The translations under genes and the position numbers were made by a program. From an uncultured Arachnia sp. (GTDB lineage: Bacteria; Actinomycetota; Actinomycetes; Propionibacteriales; Propionibacteriaceae), in the NCBI GenBank assembly GCA_947493705.1, contig CANLSH010000030.1, forward strand, positions 1 through 43,307: a DNA stretch of 43,307 bases, written 5' to 3'. Each line of letters starts with the position of its first letter. Positions within the stretch are counted from its first letter, which is position 1. A model generated the notes under the pieces. The model did no database searches and was not told where the DNA came from. It saw nothing but the letters and a program-made list of their open reading frames with translations. This document shows positions 37,161 through 43,307 of this stretch, piece after piece.

Positions 37161-38237
37161 TCAGTCACGGGCATTCTGGTCGTCATGCGCTGCGGTGCAG
37201 ACGTGAATGGTGGCCCGGTCCAGATGCGGGACGCCTGCCACCAATGCCTCCTGTACGCGATGTGAAATCGCATCCGCCGCGGGCAACCCTGCGTGTGCTG
37301 CCACGGTGATGTCCAGATCCGCCTCCATCCTGTGGCCAATCCAACGGGCGCGAACGCGGCTGACCGAGGCCACGCCGTCGACACTGGCAGTGACTTGCTC
37401 GACGCGGTCCAGGACGTCAGGTTCCACGCCGTCCATCAGCCGGTTGATGACGGTTTTCATCGAGCGGTACAGCACTGCGAGGATGGCGGCGGCGATCACG
37501 AGGCCGATGATGGCGTCCAGCTGGGGGATCCCGGCCCAGGCGCCCGCGACGCCGACGATGACGGCCAATGAGGTCAGCGCGTCGGCGCGGGCGTGCTGCC
37601 CCTCCGCAATGAGGGCGGCCGAACCAATGCGCCTGCCGGCCCGGATCCGGTAGATGGCGACGGCCTCGTTGCCCATGGCGCCGATGATGGCGGCCGCCAG
37701 CACCCAGCCCAGGTTGGTGAGTGGCCGCGGCTGGGTCAGGGCGCGAATCGACTCCCAGATGATCAGCGCCGCGGACAGCGCCACGACCAGCCCAATGAAC
37801 AGGCCCACCAGGTCCTCTGCCCGCTTGAACCCGTAAGGATGGTGACGTGTAGGGGCCCGGCGTCCGAGCCTGAAGGCGATGATGAGGGGGATGGTGGTGA
37901 CCAGGTGACCCAGGTTGTGAACGGTGTCGGCGAGCAGGGCCATGGAGCCGCTCATCGCCACGATGACGATCTGCAGCACCGCCGTTGCGCCCATGCCAGC
38001 GAGGCTGAACCAGGCTGCCCGAATGCCGATCTGGGCGGCGTCGTCGGCCGTCTGGATCGCTTCGGAGTGGTCATGACTGTGCGGGGTCAGCGCGTGCTTC
38101 ATCCGCGCCCACATACTGTCCGCGTGGTGATGACCATGATCGTCGCGATGACTGTGCGGGTCAGGGGGATGGTGAGAGGGCGTTGCGTGGTCGTGGTCCG
38201 GCTGGGGTGCCTTGGTGTTGCGCGTCGTGTGTTCCAC
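37161..38237 (-). CDS. Cation diffusion facilitator, probable zinc-type metal exporter
   Basis: The 358-residue membrane protein has a His-rich N-terminal segment (residues ~10-55, including HSHRDDHGHHHAD and HSHDHSE), six hydrophobic helices and a cytoplasmic C-terminal domain. TM2 has ADTVHNLGH, with D-x2-H-x3-H where many zinc CDFs have D-x2-H-x3-D. TM5 has QHARADALTSL (H-x3-D). The protein would exchange Zn2+ (or Co2+/Ni2+/Cd2+) for protons. GTG at 38237 is preferred over the longer frame to 38300 because TACACT lies 7 nt upstream and the longer start would overlap the operator. It is divergent from arsR-type regulator, which probably represses it. Confidence 0.9.
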   Translation of the reverse strand: MEHTTRNTKAPQPDHDHATPSHHPPDPHSHRDDHGHHHADSMWARMKHALTPHSHDHSEAIQTADDAAQIGIRAAWFSLAGMGATAVLQIVIVAMSGSMALLADTVHNLGHLVTTIPLIIAFRLGRRAPTRHHPYGFKRAEDLVGLFIGLVVALSAALIIWESIRALTQPRPLTNLGWVLAAAIIGAMGNEAVAIYRIRAGRRIGSAALIAEGQHARADALTSLAVIVGVAGAWAGIPQLDAIIGLVIAAAILAVLYRSMKTVINRLMDGVEPDVLDRVEQVTASVDGVASVSRVRARWIGHRMEADLDITVAAHAGLPAADAISHRVQEALVAGVPHLDRATIHVCTAAHDDQNARD

Positions 38238-38244
38238 AGGTATA

Positions 38245-38250
38245 AGTGTA
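38245..38250 (-). promoter_or_regulatory. -10 box of CDF exporter gene (leaderless)
   Basis: TACACT on the minus strand followed by 7 nt and GTG at 38237. Its upstream edge touches the ArsR operator. Confidence 0.55.
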
Positions 38251-38269
38251 CTTGCGCAGATTCGCAAGT
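38250..38269. promoter_or_regulatory. Inverted-repeat operator for ArsR-type regulator
   Basis: ACTTGCG-N6-CGCAAGT is a perfect 7-bp inverted repeat between the divergent CDF and regulator genes. It abuts the CDF -10 box and covers the -35 region of the regulator promoter (TATTGT at 38283), so one dimer could repress both transcripts. Confidence 0.7.
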
Positions 38270-38282
38270 GTTGAGGGGTGGG

Positions 38283-38288
38283 TATTGT
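38283..38288 (+). promoter_or_regulatory. -10 box of ArsR-type regulator (leaderless)
   Basis: TATTGT followed by 6 nt (GGACAT) and GTG at 38295. Confidence 0.6.
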
Positions 38289-38294
38289 GGACAT

Positions 38295-38651
38295 GTGCAC
38301 GACGTACCCCTGCTAGCGGTCCCCGACGAGGAGCACGCCCGGTTGGCGGCCAACACCTTCCGCATGCTCTCTGACCCCACCCGGGTGAAGATCCTCTGGG
38401 CTCTACTGCAGGGTGAAACGAGCGTGGGAGCGTTGGCAGAGCTCGTGCAGTCATCCGCCACCGCGGTGAGTCAGCACCTCTCCAAACTACGACTCGTCGG
38501 CTTGGTGGAGAGCCGGCGAGAGGGTGCATTCATCTACTACTCAGCGACGGACGCGCATGTGCAACGCCTGCTCGCCGAGGCGTTGTCGCACGCTGAACAC
38601 ACCACCGGCCTGGCAGCCGAAGATGCCCACCCCCACAGCTACGGCCCTTAG
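38295..38651 (+). CDS. ArsR/SmtB family metalloregulator with alpha5 metal site
   Basis: The 118-residue winged-helix repressor has the recognition helix region LVQSSATAVSQHLSKLRLVGL (split here as residues 50-70) and the beta-hairpin wing VESRREGAFIYYS. The C-terminal helix has Asp86, His88, His99 and His102, matching exactly the D-x-H-x10-H-x2-H/E alpha5 site of SmtB and CzrA that binds Zn2+ or Co2+ and releases DNA. A His-containing tail (DAHPHSY) follows. GTG at 38295 is preferred because the TATTGT box lies 6 nt upstream; the longer open frame to 37593 lies within the CDF gene. The stop codon is part of the purC -10 box. Confidence 0.92.
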   Translation: MHDVPLLAVPDEEHARLAANTFRMLSDPTRVKILWALLQGETSVGALAELVQSSATAVSQHLSKLRLVGLVESRREGAFIYYSATDAHVQRLLAEALSHAEHTTGLAAEDAHPHSYGP

Positions 38652-38654
38652 GAT
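38649..38654 (+). promoter_or_regulatory. -10 box of purC overlapping arsR stop codon (leaderless)
   Basis: TAGGAT followed by 7 nt (TCACCTC) and GTG at 38662. The TAG is also the stop codon of the ArsR-type regulator. Confidence 0.55.
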
Positions 38655-38661
38655 TCACCTC

Positions 38662-39591
38662 GTGACTGCTTCGACAGACTCGGGACCAAGCCAGTACGCT
38701 GCCCTCGGCCTACCCCTGCGCCACCGCGGAAAAGTGCGGGAGCTCTACGACGTTACCGTCGACGGGCGTCCCAGAATCCTGATGATCGCCACCGACAACA
38801 TCTCCGCCTTCGATCACGTGCTCAAGACACCCATCCCCGGCAAGGGCGCGATTCTCACGCAACTGTCGCTGTGGTGGTTTGACCAGCTCGCCGGCATCGT
38901 GCAGAACCATGTGGTCTCCACCGCTGTGCCCAAGGCGGTCGCAGGACGGGCCACCATTGTTGAGTTGCTGGACATGATCGACGTCGAATGCGTCGCCCGC
39001 GGTTACCTCACCGGCTCCGGATGGGTCGAGTATGAGGAGTCGTCGACGGTGTGCGGCGTGCCTCTGCCCTCGGGGCTGCGCGACGGCGACAAGTTGCCCG
39101 AGCCCATCTTCACCCCCGCCATCAAGGCGCCGATGGGCGAGCACGACCAGAACGTCGACTTCGCGACCATTGCGCGCATCCATGGGGAGGAGTTGGCCTG
39201 CGAGCTGCGCGACCTGACGTTGGCGTTGTACACCCGTGCAGAGGGCATTGCCGCCGAGCGTGGCATCATCCTCGCCGACACCAAGTTCGAGTTCGGTCGG
39301 CGCCCCAACGACACCATCGTGTTGGCCGACGAAGTTCTGACGCCGGATTCGTCGCGATTCTGGGACGCTGAGCTCTGGACACCGGGGGAGGCATTGCCGA
39401 GCTTTGACAAGCAGTACGTCCGGGACTGGCTGGCGCAGCATTCCGGGTGGGACCGGTCCTCCGGAACTGGGCCGCCGCCGCTGCCCGACGACGTGGTCGC
39501 GATCACCCGAAGCCGCTACATGGAGGCATACGAGCGTCTGACAGGTGGACCCTTCGATCCGGGCACCATGAATTCTCCGACGACGCACTGA
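38662..39591 (+). CDS. purC: Phosphoribosylaminoimidazole-succinocarboxamide synthase
   Basis: The 309-residue ATP-dependent enzyme joins CAIR and aspartate to make SAICAR. HRGKVRELYDV binds ATP; ATDNISAFDHVLKTPIPGKGAIL, VECVARGYLTGSGW and DTKFEFGR (acidic metal site) are characteristic of SAICAR synthetase. The length is that of the longer PurC type. GTG at 38662 is chosen because the TAGGAT box lies 7 nt upstream; the frame reaching back to 38524 lies in arsR. purS and purQ follow after a 237-bp gap with their own promoter. Confidence 0.96.
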   Translation: MTASTDSGPSQYAALGLPLRHRGKVRELYDVTVDGRPRILMIATDNISAFDHVLKTPIPGKGAILTQLSLWWFDQLAGIVQNHVVSTAVPKAVAGRATIVELLDMIDVECVARGYLTGSGWVEYEESSTVCGVPLPSGLRDGDKLPEPIFTPAIKAPMGEHDQNVDFATIARIHGEELACELRDLTLALYTRAEGIAAERGIILADTKFEFGRRPNDTIVLADEVLTPDSSRFWDAELWTPGEALPSFDKQYVRDWLAQHSGWDRSSGTGPPPLPDDVVAITRSRYMEAYERLTGGPFDPGTMNSPTTH

Positions 39592-39816
39592 ACATCCCCG
39601 CTCCCTCTACGAGGCGTAATCGGCAAAGGCGTTGTCCTGTTGTGGGTTTCGCTTCTCGCCCGGTCTGGTGGCGGCTGTGGTTTCACTGCACTGCTGTCCG
39701 CTGGCCTCTTTTGCGCAGCTACGCGGGATGTCCATGCCCGCCTTGACTGACCGGCGTTCTCGGTCTCAGACCGGACGGCGTTACCTGCTGAGGCGGCGAG
39801 ATATGACCCCTCCCGC
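39592..39816. other. Gap between purC and purS with short inverted repeat
   Basis: About 225 bp without a supported gene. CGGTCT-C-AGACCG (39761-39773) is a perfect 6-bp inverted repeat about 45 bp before the purS -10 box and could be an operator. No terminator with a T run is seen after purC. Confidence 0.4.
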
Positions 39817-39822
39817 TAGGCT
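39817..39822 (+). promoter_or_regulatory. -10 box of purSQ (leaderless)
   Basis: TAGGCT followed by 6 nt (GAGGCC) and ATG at 39829. GAGG could also serve as a weak ribosome site. Confidence 0.6.
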
Positions 39823-39828
39823 GAGGCC

Positions 39829-40068
39829 ATGCCTCGCGTCGTTGTCAACGTCATGCCCAAGCCCGAGATCCTGGACCCCCAGGGCAAGGCAGTCACCGGA
39901 GCCCTCGGGCGACTGGGGTTTGCCGGCATGTCGGTGCGACAGGGGAAGCGATTCGAGATCGACGTGGATGGCGACGTCACCGCGGAGAAGCTTGCGCAGA
40001 TTGAGCAGGCAGCTGAACAACTCCTCGCCAACACTGTCATCGAGTCCTTCGAAGTGGTGGCCGACTGA
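39829..40068 (+). CDS. purS: Phosphoribosylformylglycinamidine synthase subunit PurS
   Basis: The 79-residue protein is the small bridging subunit of the three-part FGAM synthetase (PurS-PurQ-PurL). It has the pattern [37 protein letters not shown] and the C-terminal [11 protein letters not shown]. PurS dimers help pass ammonia from PurQ to PurL. The stop overlaps the purQ start (TGATG). purL is not in the window. Confidence 0.95.
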   Translation: MPRVVVNVMPKPEILDPQGKAVTGALGRLGFAGMSVRQGKRFEIDVDGDVTAEKLAQIEQAAEQLLANTVIESFEVVAD

Positions 40069-40742
40069 TGCCCCGCATCGGCGTCGTCACCTTCCCCGGC
40101 TCGCTCGATGATCACGACGCTCTGCGTGCCGTACAACTCTCCGGCGCGGAAGCAGTGCCGTTGTGGCACGGGTCCGACTCCATTGACGGGGTGGATGCCA
40201 TCATCCTTCCCGGTGGCTTCTCGTATGGCGACTATCTCCGATGTGGCGCCATCGCCCGGTTCAGCCCTGTGATGGGCACGGTCATCTCAGCTGCCAACAA
40301 GGGCATGCCCGTGCTGGGTATCTGCAATGGATTTCAGCTCCTCTGCGAGGCGCACCTCTTGGACGGGGCGATGATCCGCAACGCGGATCAGCACTTCATC
40401 TGCCGCGATCAGCGGTTGCGGGTCGAGACCATCGACACGGTCTGGACCTGTGACTTCCGCGCCGGTGACGAGATCACCATCGTCCTGAAGAACGGCGAAG
40501 GGAACTACCAGGCGGACCCCGAGACACTTCGGCGTCTGGAGGGCAACGATCAAGTGGTCTTCCGTTACCTGGGCAACCCAAATGGCTCTGCCAATGACAT
40601 TGCTGGCATCACGAATGCCCGGGGGAACATCGTGGGTCTCATGCCGCACCCGGAACACAATGTCGAGGAGTTGACGTCACCGTCCGTGGATGGAAAGCCC
40701 TTCTTTTCGTCGGTCCTGAATTTTCTCTCCGCTCGGGTCTGA
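40068..40742 (+). CDS. purQ: Phosphoribosylformylglycinamidine synthase subunit PurQ (glutaminase)
   Basis: The 224-residue class I glutamine amidotransferase releases ammonia from glutamine for FGAM synthesis. [17 protein letters not shown] is the PurQ N-terminus; [29 protein letters not shown] (nucleophile Cys) and [10 protein letters not shown] (catalytic His and Glu) are all present. It overlaps purS by one base. The 3' end is 20 nt from a convergent gene. Confidence 0.97.
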   Translation: MPRIGVVTFPGSLDDHDALRAVQLSGAEAVPLWHGSDSIDGVDAIILPGGFSYGDYLRCGAIARFSPVMGTVISAANKGMPVLGICNGFQLLCEAHLLDGAMIRNADQHFICRDQRLRVETIDTVWTCDFRAGDEITIVLKNGEGNYQADPETLRRLEGNDQVVFRYLGNPNGSANDIAGITNARGNIVGLMPHPEHNVEELTSPSVDGKPFFSSVLNFLSARV

Positions 40743-40762
40743 CAACTCGGCTTGGTGAGCTC

Positions 40763-41512
40763 TCAGGGCTTTCCCGCCAGCCAGGTCACGGCATTGTGGA
40801 ACAGCGCCGAATAGCCTGGCCAGTCCATGAATTCCTGCGGTGCCCAGTGAGGAGAAATGTCGGACGCGAAGGCCAACGTTCTGCCTTGGCCCACCGTGCG
40901 CACAGCCAAGAGCGGATTCCCATCCACTTCGGCGAGGACCACAGCGTCTTCACGAGCAACCAGTCTTTGGTAGCCGAGCAAATATGGCCACTCCTGGTCC
41001 AAGTCGGACACCACCGGATGGTGGATCCCGGTCAGAACTCCGAATACACCCTCGGGTGCCTCGACCCGATCGTCGGAAGTCAGGATCTCGACCGGCAGGA
41101 TGTCTTCGATCGGCGTCCCGTGGTAGTTCGCCTTGGCCTGAAAACCCTGGAAGCTGAGGTAGCCTCCTGCCATCATCAGACCACCTCCACCGCCAACCCA
41201 CTCCTTCAAGAGTTTCAGGCGGTTGGGAGCCCGGCGTCCTTGTTCAAACACCTGGGGTGGTAATAAGAGCGAGTTTGCGCCCACGTCGGAGAGAATCACG
41301 ACTTCGTAGCTGCCCAGCTCTTCAAGTGTCAGCGGGAAATCCTGCGCCACATCGTGGGACCTGAGGTGAACGACGTCATGGCCACGTGTACGCAGAGCGG
41401 CCAGCAACTCGGCACAGCCGATGTGGACCTGGGCGTGGGAGAAGACGTCATATCCTTTGTGATCATCCACTGCGCTGACCCACGACTCACCGGCCAACAA
41501 GACCCTGACCAT
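40763..41512 (-). CDS. Putative glutamine amidotransferase-like protein (class I GATase-like fold)
   Basis: The 249-residue protein starts MVRVLLAGESWVSAVDDHKGYD and has HLRSHDVAQDFP, VILSDVGANSLLLP, GGGLMMAGGYLSFQGFQAKANYHGTP (quoted in part) and AFASDISPHWAPQEFMDWPGY. This matches the family of cytoplasmic proteins with a GATase1-like/ThuA-like fold (PF07090 type). The usual catalytic Cys is not evident, so hydrolase activity is doubtful. ATG at 41512 has AAAGGAG 5 nt upstream; a TAGTAT box at 41564-41559 (minus strand) could be its promoter. Confidence 0.82.
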   Translation of the reverse strand: MVRVLLAGESWVSAVDDHKGYDVFSHAQVHIGCAELLAALRTRGHDVVHLRSHDVAQDFPLTLEELGSYEVVILSDVGANSLLLPPQVFEQGRRAPNRLKLLKEWVGGGGGLMMAGGYLSFQGFQAKANYHGTPIEDILPVEILTSDDRVEAPEGVFGVLTGIHHPVVSDLDQEWPYLLGYQRLVAREDAVVLAEVDGNPLLAVRTVGQGRTLAFASDISPHWAPQEFMDWPGYSALFHNAVTWLAGKP

Positions 41513-41558
41513 GCCCACTCCTTTACGACGCCGCGCGCATCGTTGCGTGCCTGAGGTC

Positions 41559-41564
41559 ATACTA
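41559..41564 (-). promoter_or_regulatory. Possible -10 box of GATase-like gene
   Basis: TAGTAT on the minus strand about 47 nt before the ATG at 41512, leaving a leader that includes AAAGGAG. Confidence 0.4.
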
Positions 41565-41565
41565 G

Positions 41566-41690
41566 GGGAACCACTGATCAATCATGTCCTGGCTGCGGCG
41601 CACCGGATCGGGCGATCTGGCGCTCCTGCATCTGGATATGGACTTCCAGTACACGCTCCAGATGCAAGTGGCACCATCTCATCCTGCCCG
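41566..41690 (+). repeat. 125-bp dispersed direct repeat, copy 1
   Basis: It matches 43183-43307 with 9 mismatches in 125 positions and no gaps. It lies between the GATase-like gene and the LRR gene. Open frames run through it in several directions, but differences between the copies are not concentrated at third codon positions, so it is probably non-coding. Confidence 0.88.
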
Positions 41691-41987
41691 GCACGTCCTT
41701 GCCGAGAACAGCATTGATCAGCACTTCCCCGGCGGAGCGGTCTGGAGGACGACTGTCGGCAGGAATACGGCGACGGATGAAGGGCCGGAAACCGTCGCGC
41801 ACGGACCGAGAGAAATATCGGTCACGAATGTCAGGCATTGAATATCAAGTAAGGCATTGTGCGCCCCTGTTTGCGCTGGCTGACTTCTTGCTGTTGGCAT
41901 TCCCATTGCACTTCGAGAATCTGCTATGTTCGCGCAAGCTGACTCGTGGCCACGGTGGCCCGGGCGGTTTTGAGCGCAAGGAGCGCC

Positions 41988-43046
41988 ATGAAACGCAAGG
42001 TCGCAATGGTATTGGCTGCAGTGGTGGTTGCTGCCTCTTCCGCGATGGGTTCCTCTCTGCCGGCCAAGGCAGAAGTCAACCCCTACATCACCGAGGGAAC
42101 ACACTTCGTCAATGGGCGTGAGTGGCGTACGAAGTGCGAGCCATATTCGCAGACCCAGCGCTGCCGCACCGACATCAAAGCCACACAAGTAATTGAGGTC
42201 GACGGCGAGTTCGTCGCAAAGACTGGGTGGTTCTTCAACAACCTGACGTATCTTCCCTCAGCACGGTCGCTGTGGGCGACGAACAAGCTGAGTTACACCA
42301 ACGACTGGGTTGACGCCAACGGTAGGAAGTGGAGCACATCGTGTGACACGCCGTCCACGGGACGCAACGGCTGCCGCACCTACGCCGAAGCCAGGGTCGT
42401 TGAGGCCTATCAGGCCAGGGGTGTTGTGCGCTACAGGTGGGCGACGAAATCCATCTTCAACAACATTGTCCAGTTCACCGTCGCCCCAGCTGTGAAGCCG
42501 ACCCCTCCGCCCGCGGTCAACGTGCCGGACGCGGGGTTGCGTGAGTGCATCAACGACGAGTTGGGCAATGCTGCCAGAGCAGTAATCACGAAGAAGGATG
42601 CCGCCGCGGTTGTGGAGCTCGACTGCACCGACTATGGGATCAAGACCCTGACGGGGTTGGAGCAGTTCGCCAATCTCCAGGGACTCTCGATTGACTCGAA
42701 CTACGTGAAGGATCTGAGGCCGTTGCAGCCTCTGAAGAAGCTCGAGATCCTGTACGCCTTCGACAACGAGATCGTCGATGTGGCACCGGTGTCCAAGCTG
42801 ATGAACCTGGTCGAACTGGACCTGGGGGAGAACAGGATCACCCAGGTTGAGCCGCTGGCGCAGCTGCAAAACGTGGAAGTCCTGAACCTCTCCTACAACC
42901 CGATCTCCAAGGCGGCGCCGCTCGCGAAGCTGTCGAAACTCCAGGAGCTGGGTCTCATCGACGTCCCACTGACGGACAAGGCTTCCCTGAAGCCACTCGA
43001 GGACCGGGGTGTGGAGATCTACTACACCCAGAACGATCTTCCCTGA
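41988..43046 (+). CDS. Secreted leucine-rich-repeat protein
   Basis: The 352-residue protein has a clear signal peptide (MKRKVAMVLAAVVVAA... cleaved after AKA near residue 26). Residues ~38-90 and ~104-160 are two copies of a module of about 50-60 residues: G-R-x-W followed by two Cys, then R/C-R-T, and a closing I/W-F-N-N. After a Pro-rich linker, about five 22-residue leucine-rich repeats of internalin type (LTGLEQFANLQGLSIDSN and similar) occupy ~220-345. It ends at DLP without a membrane anchor or sorting signal, so it is probably released or held by the N-terminal modules. ATG at 41988 has AAGGAG 4-5 nt upstream. LRRs bind proteins; the partner is unknown. Confidence 0.88.
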   Translation: MKRKVAMVLAAVVVAASSAMGSSLPAKAEVNPYITEGTHFVNGREWRTKCEPYSQTQRCRTDIKATQVIEVDGEFVAKTGWFFNNLTYLPSARSLWATNKLSYTNDWVDANGRKWSTSCDTPSTGRNGCRTYAEARVVEAYQARGVVRYRWATKSIFNNIVQFTVAPAVKPTPPPAVNVPDAGLRECINDELGNAARAVITKKDAAAVVELDCTDYGIKTLTGLEQFANLQGLSIDSNYVKDLRPLQPLKKLEILYAFDNEIVDVAPVSKLMNLVELDLGENRITQVEPLAQLQNVEVLNLSYNPISKAAPLAKLSKLQELGLIDVPLTDKASLKPLEDRGVEIYYTQNDLP

Positions 43047-43056
43047 CCTCTATTGT

Positions 43057-43100
43057 TCGATCCCCGATCCTCGCCTGCAACGGTAGGGGTCGGGGATCGA
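43057..43100 (+). terminator. Hairpin after LRR gene
   Basis: TCGATCCCCGA (43057-43067) pairs perfectly with TCGGGGATCGA (43090-43100), with a 22-nt loop. It begins 10 nt after the LRR stop codon. No T run follows. Confidence 0.6.
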
Positions 43101-43170
43101 CTGCATTCAAGCAGCGTCAGCGTCAAAGCACGCTGCAGCGACGACCTGAAACCGAGGGTGCTGCGCTGAC

Positions 43171-43195
43171 ACCAGTGGTTCAGGGAACCACTGGT
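43171..43195. repeat. 11-bp perfect hairpin at the left edge of repeat copy 2
   Basis: ACCAGTGGTTC (43171-43181), 3-nt loop AGG, then GAACCACTGGT (43185-43195). The right arm is the start of the 125-bp repeat; copy 1 lacks the left arm. Confidence 0.75.
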
Positions 43196-43307
43196 CAATC
43201 ATGTCCTGGCTGCGGCGCACCGGATCGGATGATCTGGCGCCCCTACATCTGGATATGGACATCCAGTACACGCACCAGATGCAAGTGACACCATCTCATC
43301 CCGCCCG
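43183..43307 (+). repeat. 125-bp dispersed direct repeat, copy 2, cut by window end
   Basis: It aligns with 41566-41690 without gaps (offset 1617) and reaches the last base of the window, so its right end is not known. Together the copies flank the LRR gene. Confidence 0.88.

Noticed and set aside
37593..38294. Long N-terminal extension of the ArsR-type gene
   Set aside because: It lies antisense to the CDF gene and reads as Arg/Gly/Asp-rich shadow translation; the ArsR fold and the leaderless promoter place the start at 38295.
41578..41838. Minus-strand 86-aa frame through repeat copy 1, considered as a transposase fragment
   Set aside because: No transposase motif is present, and differences between the two repeat copies show no coding pattern. 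Kept only as a repeat.
43111..43136. GCAGCGT...ACGCTGC inverted repeat after the LRR gene
   Set aside because: Only 7 bp with a 12-nt loop, beside a better terminator hairpin; chance occurrence is likely.

Overview
The window is chromosomal DNA from a high-GC Gram-positive bacterium. The evidence is GC-rich coding sequence with frequent GTG/TTG starts, TANNNT -10 boxes placed 6-7 nt before start codons (leaderless transcripts), an RmlC-RmlD fusion gene and a purine gene set of actinobacterial type. Placement near Propionibacteriaceae is an inference from gene style; no rRNA or other firm marker is present.

Layout. (1) 1-4184, + strand: a tightly coupled operon with the 3' part of a PKD-repeat surface protein, a lipoprotein and a polytopic GT-C glycosyltransferase. 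(2) 4177-12751, - strand: an exopolysaccharide operon read from 12751 downwards: CapK/PaaK-like adenylating enzyme, pyruvyl transferase, FrhB-like iron-sulfur protein, Wzx-type flippase, GT2, and a double-GT2 fusion. (3) 13206-19092: a CDP-alcohol phosphotransferase (+), a four-gene - strand operon (GT4 of the DUF1972 type, Gfo/Idh/MocA oxidoreductase, an unrecognised enzyme-like protein, GT4), and a TagD-like cytidylyltransferase (+). (4) 19223-22596: dTDP-L-rhamnose genes rfbA (-), rfbB and rfbCD (+). (5) 22646-28826: an unrecognised 179-aa protein, UDP-glucose dehydrogenase, a DUF4184 membrane protein, cardiolipin synthase, a zinc alcohol dehydrogenase and a PNPOx-like protein. (6) 28867-40742: purine genes purD, purA, purB, purC, purS, purQ, interspersed with mutY, a small membrane protein, a 571-aa unrecognised membrane protein, a YchJ-like protein and a zinc-type CDF exporter/ArsR pair. 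(7) 40763-43307: a GATase-like protein and a secreted leucine-rich-repeat protein flanked by two copies of a ~125-bp direct repeat, the second cut by the window end.

How it fits together. Regions 1-4 plus the UDP-glucose dehydrogenase supply dTDP-rhamnose, UDP-glucuronate, probably a CDP-activated alcohol, several glycosyltransferases, a flippase and pyruvyl decoration: a complete-looking programme for an acidic, rhamnose-containing surface polysaccharide. No Wzy polymerase was recognised. The least described parts are the CDP-alcohol module with its unrecognised partner protein (13.2-19.1 kb), the double-GT2 fusion with an internal ribosome site, the orphan membrane protein at 33.1 kb, and the repeat-flanked LRR gene. 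No tRNA, rRNA, CRISPR array or intact insertion sequence was recognised.
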